Source of the DNA: Salinilacustrithrix flava
Lineage (GTDB): Bacteria; Actinomycetota; Acidimicrobiia; Acidimicrobiales; Salinilacustritrichaceae
Length of the DNA: 64,000 nt
Direction of reading: 5' to 3'
Assembly (NCBI RefSeq): GCF_041228405.1
Contig: NZ_CP133888.1
Location: 2,914,001 to 2,978,000 of the forward strand
Shown: positions 57,522 through 64,000 of the stretch, piece by piece
How positions within the stretch are numbered: position 1 is the first letter of the stretch
How the letters are laid out: the number at the start of each line of letters is the position of its first letter
Translations under genes and position numbers: made by a program
The notes under the pieces: model-generated
Databases searched by the model: none
Told to the model about the DNA's origin: nothing
The model's input: only the letters and a program-made list of their open reading frames with translations

Positions 57522-58129
57522 GCGGCGCCGAGGGGGCGGTCGTGCCACCACCGGGTGCCGAGGACGATGGTGAGCACCATCGACCAGACCGTGGCCTCGG
57601 GCCCGGCCGGCAGCCCCCAGGCAGGCAGCCACTCGAGGACCCAGCCCAGCCACGCCGTGGGCAGCAGCACGGCGATGGCGGCACCCTTCGCCAGCCGGGC
57701 GGACCGGGTGAGGCCGAGCGCGAGCGCGCCGGCGGCCACGGTGGCGAACAGGAACCACGGGTAGTGCACGGCGAGGAGGGCGGCGGCGGGTGCGAGCCCG
57801 GCGCCCCCGTGGAACCGCCGGAACACCGGCGCGCAGATGCCCGTCACCACCGCGAGCCCGGACCACAGGGCCACGGACTGCCATGCCGACAGCACCTGGT
57901 TGGAGAAGTAGCCGATGCGGGAGAAGCCGCTGCCGGGGGCGACCTGCTCGATCGCCCACCAGGCGGCGGTGGACACGGCGAGGGCGGCGAATGCCTCGAC
58001 CACCAGGTCGGCGGGCCGGGGGGTGCCCTCGTCCTCCCGGGTCAGCCAGAGGGCGACGACGGCGCCGACCAGGTAGCCGGAGAGGACGATGGGGCCGGCC
58101 AGGATGGCGACGGCCGACACGCTCCGCAC
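57515..58129 (-). CDS. Degenerate PlsY-like membrane protein
   Basis: A 204-residue polytopic protein (about five to six membrane segments). It resembles acyl-phosphate:glycerol-3-phosphate acyltransferase PlsY: GPIVLSGYLVGAVVALWLTR opens like GSIPFGYLxA, GSGFSRIGYFSNQVLS lies where GSGNxGATNxxR is expected, and APVFRRFHGGAGLAPA corresponds to PVFLxFxGGKGVA. Key residues are altered (Lys to Ala in GGKG, Asn changes in motif 1), so acyltransferase activity is doubtful. GTG 58129 lies 1 nt from the helicase stop. Confidence 0.6.
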   Translation of the reverse strand: MRSVSAVAILAGPIVLSGYLVGAVVALWLTREDEGTPRPADLVVEAFAALAVSTAAWWAIEQVAPGSGFSRIGYFSNQVLSAWQSVALWSGLAVVTGICAPVFRRFHGGAGLAPAAALLAVHYPWFLFATVAAGALALGLTRSARLAKGAAIAVLLPTAWLGWVLEWLPAWGLPAGPEATVWSMVLTIVLGTRWWHDRPLGAAY

Positions 58130-58130
58130 G

Positions 58131-59987
58131 TCAGCGGAGCTCCCCGAGCAGTGCGAGCACCTCGGCGCGGTCCTTGGTGCGCCGCATCGGCGGGAGCCCG
58201 CGGATGAGGTCCCACCGGTAGCCCGCGGTGGCCAGGCGTGGGTCCAGCACGGCGACGACGCCGGTGTCCTCAGCGGTGCGGATGAGGCGCCCAGCGCCCT
58301 GGGCGAGCAGCGTGGACGCCCGCGGCAGGTCGATGAGCTCGAACGCCCGCCGGCCGACCTGCTCGCGCCGGGCCTCGAGGAGCGGGTCGTCGGGGCGGGC
58401 GAAGGGCAGCTTGTCGATGATCACGCACGACAGCGACGGGCCGGGCACGTCGACGCCCTCCCAGAACGACATGGTGGCGAACAGGCTGGCTGCGGGCTCG
58501 TCGGTGAAGGCCGAGAGCAGTGCCGGCTTGGGTTGCTCGCCCTGGGCCAGCACAGGCGTGTCGAGGCGGGGGCGCAGGGCCTCGACCGCGGCCTGCATCG
58601 CCTTCCACGACGTGAAGAGGGCCATGGTGCGCCCGCCCGCGGCCTCGATGAGCGCGGCGATCTCGTCGTGGACGGCGTCGGCGCGCTCCTGGCGGGGGTC
58701 GGGCAGGTGGGTGGCGCAGTAGAGGACCGCGTTGGCCTCGTAGTCGAACGGGCTGCCCACGTTGATCTCGGTGGTGTTGCCCTTGGGCAGGCCGAGGCGG
58801 GTGGGCAGCTTCGGCGGGATCGTGGCCGAGCAGAGCACCGCCGTGGTCTCGCGCCACAGCAGCTCCTCGAGCAGGCCGGCCACGTCGATCGGGGCGATCC
58901 GCAGCTTCGCCGAACCCGGGCGCCCCTCCACCCAGGCGACGCTGCCGGTGGGGACGACGCTGGCCCGCAGGATGGCCTCGGACAGGCCGAGGAGCTGCTG
59001 GGAGGCGCGGTTGCGGCGGGCGACGACGTCGACGTTGGACTCCGGTACGCCCTTCAGCGCGGCGCTGGCCGCGTCGAGCTTCGTCCGGAGCTGGGTGAGC
59101 TGGTCGACGAGGCGGGCCGGGGGCGGGTCGAGGCGCTGGCCGACCAGGTCGTCGAGCACGTCGGCGATGCGCGCCGAGATGGCGAGGATGTCGGTGACGA
59201 GGGCGTCGTCGGCGATGACCCGGCCGACGGCGTATGCCGCCGCGCTGATGCGGCCGCTGGTGAGCTCGCTGCCGGAGGTGGAGGACACCACCTCCTCCAC
59301 CCGGTGGGCCTCGTCGAGGACGACGAGGTCGTGGGGTGGGAGCACGACGCCGCCGGCGGCGACATGGGTGCCGTAGAGGTGGGTGTTCACCACGATCACG
59401 TCGGCCTCGGCGGCGCGGCGGCGCGCCCCCTCGGCGAAGCAGGTCTCGCCCATGGGGCACTTGGACGCGCCCGGGCACTCGTCGGAGCCGACCGAGACGG
59501 CGTCCCACACCGCGGCCCGCGGCTCCAGGGCGAGCTCGGCCCGGTCGCCGATCTCGGTCTCGTTCGCCCACTCGAGCACGGCGGTGAGCCCGGGGTCGTC
59601 GTTGGCGACGTCGAGGCGACCCTGGCGGTCGTCGAGCAGCTCGGCGACCCGCTGGCGGCACACGTAGTTGGACCGGCCCTTGAGGATCGCCCAGGAGAAC
59701 CCGCCGACGTGAGCATCGAGGAAGGGCAGGTCCTTGCCGGCGAGCTGGTCCTGCAGGGCCTTGGTGGCCGTGGCGACCACGACCCGGGCGCCGGTGACCA
59801 CGGCGGGCACCAGGTAGGCCAGCGTCTTGCCGGTGCCGGTGCCGGCCTGCACGACCAGGTGACGACCGGACTCGATGGCGTCGGCGACGGCCTCGGCCAT
59901 GACGCGCTGGCCGTCGCGCACCTCGCCTCCGCCGGGCAGCTGGGCGACGACCTTCTCCAGCGTCTCGGCGATCTCGGGGGCGGCCAC
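58131..59987 (-). CDS. dinG: DinG/XPD-type Fe-S ATP-dependent helicase
   Basis: A 618-residue superfamily 2 helicase. It has RDGQRVMAEAVADAIESGRH (Q-motif region), Walker A VQAGTGTGKTLAYL, DEAH box VVLDEAHRVEEVV, SATIPPKL and a late QGAGRLIRTAEDTG (motif VI). Four Cys residues between motifs I and II (Cys in SNYVCRQR, ECPGASKCPMGETCF) form the Fe-S cluster site. DinG unwinds R-loops and other structures. GTG 59987 is preferred. It is followed at 1 nt by the PlsY-like gene; the BrkB gene is 50 bp upstream on the same strand. Confidence 0.92.
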   Translation of the reverse strand: MAAPEIAETLEKVVAQLPGGGEVRDGQRVMAEAVADAIESGRHLVVQAGTGTGKTLAYLVPAVVTGARVVVATATKALQDQLAGKDLPFLDAHVGGFSWAILKGRSNYVCRQRVAELLDDRQGRLDVANDDPGLTAVLEWANETEIGDRAELALEPRAAVWDAVSVGSDECPGASKCPMGETCFAEGARRRAAEADVIVVNTHLYGTHVAAGGVVLPPHDLVVLDEAHRVEEVVSSTSGSELTSGRISAAAYAVGRVIADDALVTDILAISARIADVLDDLVGQRLDPPPARLVDQLTQLRTKLDAASAALKGVPESNVDVVARRNRASQQLLGLSEAILRASVVPTGSVAWVEGRPGSAKLRIAPIDVAGLLEELLWRETTAVLCSATIPPKLPTRLGLPKGNTTEINVGSPFDYEANAVLYCATHLPDPRQERADAVHDEIAALIEAAGGRTMALFTSWKAMQAAVEALRPRLDTPVLAQGEQPKPALLSAFTDEPAASLFATMSFWEGVDVPGPSLSCVIIDKLPFARPDDPLLEARREQVGRRAFELIDLPRASTLLAQGAGRLIRTAEDTGVVAVLDPRLATAGYRWDLIRGLPPMRRTKDRAEVLALLGELR

Positions 59988-60037
59988 CGTGCGACGGTAC
60001 CGCGCCCCCGGTGACACGCCGGGCGATCGGAGGGCGC

Positions 60038-60940
60038 CTACTCGTCGAGGCGGTCGACCACGGCGCCGGACCGGTTGGCGCCGACGGCGACCTCGGTGTC
60101 GACGCGCGGGACCTCGAGGGGGACCTGCACGGTGCCGTGGTGGGACTCCCACTCGATGACGTTGACGGTGGAGCCGTAGACGACCAGGCGGCCGAAGAAG
60201 GCCAGCCACAGCAGGATGGCGACGACGATGCCGAGCGACCCGTAGAGCGCGGAGGAGTTCGCCACCAGCTTCGGCACGTACACGGTGCCGACCAGCTTCA
60301 GCACCTCGAAGCCGACGGCGCAGAAGGCGGCACCGGGTGCCAGCGCCCGCCAGCCCACGTGGACGCGCCCGAGCGCCCAGAACAGCCAGAGGAACAGCGC
60401 GAAGTCGACGGCGAGGCCGGCCAGCACGGAGAGGGGAGCGAAGAACCCGGGCAGGAAGTTGATGAGGGCGCTGAGGGCCAGGGACCCGACGAGGATGACG
60501 CCGCCGCCGGCGACGACGCCGATCGCCTTCAGCTTGTCCTTGAGCCCGGTCCCGAGCGTCTGCCACGTGCTGTCCACGGCGCGCTGGAGCGCCACGACCA
60601 CGTTCAGCCCGCTCCACAGCAGGGTGGCGAGGCCGATGGCGCCGGTCGTGCCCCGGTTCTCCTTGGCGGTGTCGATGGCGTCGCGCAGGTCCTCGGCGAG
60701 CTGGTCGTCGGCGGCGATGCCGAGCGAGTCGATGACCTCGTCGGCGAAGGTCACGTCGTCGGCGGCGACGAAGCCCACGACCGCGACCGCCAGGATCAGG
60801 AGCGGGAACAGGGACAGGAACGCCTGCAGCGCGATGCCGTTGGCGAGCGCGGTGCCCTTCACCTCGCCGAAGCGCTCCTGCACCCGCAGGAGCCACCCCA
60901 GGACGGGGTACTCGGCCAGTCTCTCCTTGATGGACGCCAC
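60038..60940 (-). CDS. YihY/BrkB family membrane protein
   Basis: A 300-residue integral membrane protein with six predicted segments. GTALANGIALQAFLSLFPLLILAV near the N-terminus, LLWSGLNVVVALQRAVDSTW in the middle, and the late YGSLGIVVAILLWLAFFGRLVVYGS are family marks of YihY/BrkB (once called RNase BN). The family's function is unknown. It ends in a short soluble tail (RVDTEVAVGANRSGAVVDRL). ATG 60940; divergent from uppS with an 83-bp gap. Confidence 0.92.
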   Translation of the reverse strand: MASIKERLAEYPVLGWLLRVQERFGEVKGTALANGIALQAFLSLFPLLILAVAVVGFVAADDVTFADEVIDSLGIAADDQLAEDLRDAIDTAKENRGTTGAIGLATLLWSGLNVVVALQRAVDSTWQTLGTGLKDKLKAIGVVAGGGVILVGSLALSALINFLPGFFAPLSVLAGLAVDFALFLWLFWALGRVHVGWRALAPGAAFCAVGFEVLKLVGTVYVPKLVANSSALYGSLGIVVAILLWLAFFGRLVVYGSTVNVIEWESHHGTVQVPLEVPRVDTEVAVGANRSGAVVDRLDE

Positions 60941-61010
60941 GGGCCCTTGTTACCCGGAAGTGGCGCAGATCCAGACATCACCCTGTCGCGGGCGGCCCGG
61001 CCGCCAGAGG

Positions 61011-61016
61011 TAGCGT
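61011..61016 (+). promoter_or_regulatory. Putative -10 of uppS-recO (leaderless type)
   Basis: TAGCGT lies 7 nt before the uppS ATG; no Shine-Dalgarno. Confidence 0.5.
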
Positions 61017-61023
61017 CGGCTCC

Positions 61024-61749
61024 ATGGCCGTCGAGGGCATCGACCCGGCGCGGGTGCCGCGCCACATCGCCGCCGTCATGGACGGCAACGGCAGGTGGGC
61101 GGAGCGGCGCGGCCTCAAGCGCACCGAGGGCCACGCCGCCGGCGAGGAGGCCCTGCTCGACGCCACGAACGGGTGCCTGGACCTCGGTGTCGAGTGGTTC
61201 ACCGTCTACGCCTTCTCCACCGAGAACTGGAAGCGTCCCACCGACGAGGTGCGCTACCTGATGGGGTTCAACGAGTCACTGCTGCTGCGCCGGCGCGACG
61301 AGCTGCACGAGAAGAACGTGCGCATGCGCTTCATCGGCCGTCGGGGCTGGCGGGTGCCCAAGCGGGTCCTGCGCCGCATGGACGAGTCCCTCGAGCTGAC
61401 CCAGCACAACACCGGCATGACGCTGACGATCGCGTTCGACTACGGCGGCCGGGCCGAGCTGGTCGACGCGGTGCGAGCCATCGTCGAGGAGGGCGTGCCT
61501 GCGGACAAGATCACCGAGAAGACGATCGCCCGGCACCTGTACGACCCCGACATGCCGGACCCCGACCTGATGATCCGCACGTCCGGCGAGCAGCGGATCT
61601 CGAACTACCTGCTCTGGCAGCTGGCCTACAGCGAGCTCACCTTCCCCGACGTGCTGTGGCCGGACTTCCGGCGCGAGCACCTCTTCGACGCGGTCCGGGA
61701 GTACCAGGAGCGCCAGCGCCGCTTCGGGGGCGTCGAGCGGTCGTCGTGA
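61024..61749 (+). CDS. uppS: Isoprenyl (undecaprenyl) diphosphate synthase
   Basis: cis-prenyltransferase that makes the polyprenyl carrier for cell-wall synthesis. The 241-residue protein has PRHIAAVMDGNGRWAERRGL (catalytic Asp in MDGN), RTEGHAAGEE-type GH motif, TVYAFSTENWKRP, then LTIAFDYGGRAELVDAV and DLMIRTSGEQRISNYLLWQL. The end YSELTFPDVLWPDF is conserved. Two such enzymes are usual in Actinobacteria; chain length cannot be told. Its stop overlaps recO. Confidence 0.96.
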   Translation: MAVEGIDPARVPRHIAAVMDGNGRWAERRGLKRTEGHAAGEEALLDATNGCLDLGVEWFTVYAFSTENWKRPTDEVRYLMGFNESLLLRRRDELHEKNVRMRFIGRRGWRVPKRVLRRMDESLELTQHNTGMTLTIAFDYGGRAELVDAVRAIVEEGVPADKITEKTIARHLYDPDMPDPDLMIRTSGEQRISNYLLWQLAYSELTFPDVLWPDFRREHLFDAVREYQERQRRFGGVERSS

Positions 61750-62468
61750 GCGGGTCCCGGCTCTACCGGGACGAGGGCGTGGTGCTGCGCACCTACAAGC
61801 TCGGCGAAGCCGACCGCATCGTGGTGCTCGCCACCCAGCAGCACGGCAAGGTCCGGGCCGTCGCGAAGGGCGTGCGCAAGACCAAGTCGAAGTTCGGTGC
61901 CCGCCTCGAGCCGCTGTCGCACGTGGCGCTGCAGCTGTACGAGGGTCGCAACCTCGACACGATCACCCAGGTGGAGGGCATCGACGCGTTCCGGGCGATC
62001 CGCGACGACCTCGATCGCTACGCGGCGGCCATGACCGTGCTCGAGGTCGTCGACCAGCTGGCCATGGAGCGCGAGTCGGACCCGCACCGGTTCCGGATGT
62101 TGGTCGGGGTCCTGCGCACGCTCGCCGACAACGACAACCCCCTGGTGGTGCCGGCCTTCGAGCTGAAGGTGCTGGCCCACGAGGGCCTCGGGCTCCAGGT
62201 CGACGAGTGCGTGTCATGCGGCGCCGGGGACCCGCTCGTGGCCATCGACCTGCTCAGCGGCGGCATGCGCTGCCCCACCTGCCGGCAGGGGCGGGCCGTG
62301 TCGGGTGAGGCGCTCCGGCTGCTGCGCGCCATCCTCGGTGGACGGCTCTCGACGGTGCTCGCCGAGGAGCCGTCGCCGGCCGTCTCCGAGGTCGCCGCCA
62401 TCGCGACCGAAGCGGTGGAGCAGCTCATCGAGCGGCGCCTGCGGACGCCGGGGCTGCTCGGGCACTGA
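61746..62468 (+). CDS. recO: DNA repair protein RecO
   Basis: Helps load RecA at SSB-coated gaps. The 240-residue protein has the N-terminal OB fold (YRDEGVVLRTYKLGEADRIV, GKVRAVAKGVRKTKSKFGAR, LEPLSHVALQLYEGRNLDTI) and the helical C-terminal domain with a four-Cys zinc site (DECVSCGAG and MRCPTCRQG). GTG 61746 overlaps the uppS stop. uppS-recO-glyS is a common actinobacterial order. The 59-bp dispersed repeat lies 29 bp after the stop. Confidence 0.95.
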   Translation: MSGSRLYRDEGVVLRTYKLGEADRIVVLATQQHGKVRAVAKGVRKTKSKFGARLEPLSHVALQLYEGRNLDTITQVEGIDAFRAIRDDLDRYAAAMTVLEVVDQLAMERESDPHRFRMLVGVLRTLADNDNPLVVPAFELKVLAHEGLGLQVDECVSCGAGDPLVAIDLLSGGMRCPTCRQGRAVSGEALRLLRAILGGRLSTVLAEEPSPAVSEVAAIATEAVEQLIERRLRTPGLLGH

Positions 62469-62497
62469 GACGGCGATGCGGAGCAGACCCCTCTGTG

Positions 62498-62556
62498 GGG
62501 CCGGCGTCGGGAGCGCCAGCGAGCAGTCGGCACGCGGCGCTGCGGAGCAGACCGCC
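62498..62556 (+). repeat. 59-bp dispersed repeat, copy 2 (recO/RDD gap)
   Basis: Matches 27773-27831 at 56 of 59 positions. It fills the gap between convergent recO and the RDD gene. Here the internal hexamers AGCGCC (62512-62517) and GGCGCT (62536-62541) are exact complements and could form a hairpin. A CCCC-TCTGT-GGGG mini-hairpin precedes it, and GCGGAGCAGACC occurs both before and at its end. Confidence 0.92.
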
Positions 62557-62559
62557 GTG

Positions 62560-63810
62560 TTACGTGTCGATCGGCTTCCAGCGCTGGCTGCCGTCGTCCC
62601 ACTGCAGCCAGGCCTGGCGGTTCGGCTCCCACTGGATGTAGGTGCCCCGGGCGGCGTCCCACTGGGGTGGGGGGAGCTCGTAGCGGGGTGCGGCGGCCGG
62701 GGGCTCGGGCGCCTCGGACTGCGGGGGAGCGGTGGGCGGCCCGTCGGCGCCGGGCGCGGCGAAGGGCGGCGGCTCGGTGGCGGGCGCCGGGTCGTGGGGT
62801 GCTGATGCCGACCAGTCGGCGCTCGGGCTCGTGGGCGGCTCCCAGCCTTGGGCCGGGTCCTCGACCTCGGGCAGCGTCGGGGCCTCCCACTCGGGCGCAC
62901 CGGGGGGCGCCTGGCCGGCGGCCGCCGCGTCGGCGTCGGCACGCTCGTCGAGCTCCTGGACGGCGGGCGGCGGCGTGACGTCGAGATCGGGCGCGTGGGA
63001 CCAGTCGGGGTCGGCGTGCACGGTGGGGGTCTCCTGGTCGACGCGCTCGCCGGACTCGGGGACGTCGAGGCTGCGGAAGTCCAGGTCCGGCTCGTCACCG
63101 GCCGCCGGGGACTCCCACCGCCCGTCCCGGGGTGGCGCCGTCTGCCAGCCCTGGCCGGTGGTCGGGGGCGTGCTCGGAGGCGGTGCGGTCGGTGGGGCGG
63201 CCCCCCACGCCTGCTGGCCGGGAGGGATCGGCGCGTTCGAGGTCAGGATCGGCTGCCCGACGCTGGACGAGGCCACCACGTAGGTGCCGGCGGCCAGGTC
63301 GCCGACGCGGCGGTGGCCCGAGGACGTGAAGGCGGCGATGGGGCCGACGAGCGGGATGATCCAGGGGGCGGCGTCGACGACCCACAGCAGCGTGCGGGCC
63401 AGGCTCTTGCCGATGCCGATCTTGGCGCCGTACCTGTCGACCACGCGCAGGCCGAAGAGGAGCTTGCCGGGGGAGCCGCCGGTGAGGCCCTGGAGGACGA
63501 TGAAGAAGGCGAGCCAGCCGAGCGACAGGGCGGTCTGCACGCCGGCCTCGCCGGTGTCGAGCAGGTAGATGCTGCCGTCGGCGGCGATGCAGGCGTCGGC
63601 CGCGCCGGGGTTCTGCTCCTCGAACAGGTCGCAGGCCTCCTCCTCGGCGACGCCCGGCGGGATCTCGGTGTACTCGGCCATCGACGCGAAGCCGGCGGCC
63701 ACGATCGCGACGTAGATGAGCAGGTCGGCGATCCAGGCCAGGGAGCGACGACCCATCACCGCCGTGGGGTCGGCGGCCGGGGGCGTGCCGTACTGCAGGG
63801 GAGCGGTCAC
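62560..63810 (-). CDS. RDD family membrane protein with long Pro-rich tail
   Basis: A 416-residue protein. Residues 1-170 are an RDD domain: GRRSLAWIADLLIYVAIVAA (R, D), FFIVLQGLTGGSPGKLLFGL, LARTLLWVVDAAPWIIPLVG and the closing SGHRRVGDLAAGTYVV. About three membrane segments lie here, with two Cys in an outer loop. Residues 185-370 are a Pro/Glu/Ala-rich linker. The last 50 (PPPQWDAARGTYIQWEPNRQ, WLQWDDGSQRW) look like a WW-type or DUF2510-like tryptophan motif. Function is unknown. The start is GTG 63810. Confidence 0.88.
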   Translation of the reverse strand: MTAPLQYGTPPAADPTAVMGRRSLAWIADLLIYVAIVAAGFASMAEYTEIPPGVAEEEACDLFEEQNPGAADACIAADGSIYLLDTGEAGVQTALSLGWLAFFIVLQGLTGGSPGKLLFGLRVVDRYGAKIGIGKSLARTLLWVVDAAPWIIPLVGPIAAFTSSGHRRVGDLAAGTYVVASSSVGQPILTSNAPIPPGQQAWGAAPPTAPPPSTPPTTGQGWQTAPPRDGRWESPAAGDEPDLDFRSLDVPESGERVDQETPTVHADPDWSHAPDLDVTPPPAVQELDERADADAAAAGQAPPGAPEWEAPTLPEVEDPAQGWEPPTSPSADWSASAPHDPAPATEPPPFAAPGADGPPTAPPQSEAPEPPAAAPRYELPPPQWDAARGTYIQWEPNRQAWLQWDDGSQRWKPIDT

Positions 63811-63829
63811 GACGCGGGTCTACCAGAAC

Positions 63830-63873
63830 CCCCTGACGGGCCCCCGGCAACGGCTTCGGGGACCCGTCAGGGG
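63830..63873. promoter_or_regulatory. Long inverted repeat upstream of glyS
   Basis: CCCCTGACGGG (63830-63840) and CCCGTCAGGGG (63863-63873) are exact complements, and CCCC/GGGG extends the stem inward after one unpaired A. It ends 22 nt before the glyS start, between divergent genes, and no terminator would be needed there. Confidence 0.6.
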
Positions 63874-63879
63874 CGTCGG

Positions 63880-63885
63880 TAGGCT
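63880..63885 (+). promoter_or_regulatory. Putative -10 of glyS
   Basis: TAGGCT lies 10 nt before the glyS ATG, just after the inverted repeat. Confidence 0.42.
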
Positions 63886-63895
63886 CCGACCCCCT

Positions 63896-64000
63896 ATGGC
63901 CGAACCCACGCCCGATCCCGAGCTGTTCGACAAGGTCGTCAACCTCTGCAAGCGCCGGGGCTTCGTCTTCCCCTCGGCCGAGATCTACGGAGGCTTCCGC
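63896..64000 (+). CDS. glyS: Glycyl-tRNA synthetase (start only)
   Basis: Only the first 35 codons are in the window: MAEPTPDPELFDKVVNLCKR followed by RGFVFPSAEIYGGFR. The RGFVFPSxEIYGG stretch is the typical N-terminal motif of the single-chain (alpha2, eukaryote-like) class II glycyl-tRNA synthetase used by Actinobacteria. The gene continues beyond the right edge. It follows uppS-recO with the RDD gene intervening on the opposite strand. Confidence 0.92.
   Translation, partial: MAEPTPDPELFDKVVNLCKRRGFVFPSAEIYGGFR

Overview
This is a 64 kb stretch of high-GC chromosome with GTG starts, 4-nt start/stop overlaps and strong third-codon G/C bias, so long antisense ORFs occur everywhere. The gene set points to an actinobacterium. 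It has a BldD-type regulator, a mycobacterial-type LigB ligase, a WS/DGAT acyltransferase, an F420-type luciferase-like oxidoreductase, a fatty acyl-AMP ligase, a PAC2 protein and the actinobacterial form of CIRCE. The mix of housekeeping neighbours and unfamiliar membrane proteins fits the class Acidimicrobiia best; that placement is inferred, not proven.

Layout. 1-7 kb: a sigma factor cut by the window edge, nadD, a degenerate LCP/LytR_C protein, rsfS, an alpha/beta hydrolase, tRNA-Ala(GGC) and leuS. 7-16 kb: a CHRD-like secreted protein, a zinc metallopeptidase, a phosphotransferase, an SRPBCC protein and an acyl-AMP ligase. Next comes a three-gene envelope locus (11.8-14.9 kb) with a duplicated His-rich/cupredoxin-like lipoprotein and a polytopic membrane protein. 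It is followed by an LLM oxidoreductase behind an operator-like promoter. 16-25 kb: PAC2, phosphotransferase, thioredoxin-TPR, an ECF sigma factor with a likely anti-sigma partner, comEA-comEC, a DHPS-like protein, holA and rpsT. 25-36 kb: hydrolase, lepA, rarD, an O-acetylhomoserine sulfhydrylase, and a divergent pair of operons around a symmetric 11-bp-lattice operator (phosphotransferase + secreted protein against acidic membrane protein + histidine kinase + response regulator). 36-46 kb: bioB, then an overlapping repair operon (ung-ligB-phr), WS/DGAT, CIRCE-hrcA-dnaJ-rsmE and a BldD-like regulator.

46-53 kb is the most rearranged part. It holds hemW with no canonical start codon, a pseudokinase-LysM pair and a Tad/TadE-like cluster truncated at a junction with a truncated HTH gene. 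A 1.13 kb IS481-like element with a 10-bp target duplication follows. 53-64 kb: the phoH-ybeY-CNNM-era operon, an HTH protein with a B12/CarH-like sensor domain, a degenerate PlsY-like protein, a DinG-type helicase, a BrkB/YihY protein, uppS-recO, an RDD protein and the start of glyS.

Across the window many genes carry a TANNNT hexamer 6-10 nt before the start codon and lack a visible Shine-Dalgarno, which suggests leaderless mRNAs. No CRISPR array, rRNA or prophage is visible. No gene-free stretch exceeds about 250 bases.
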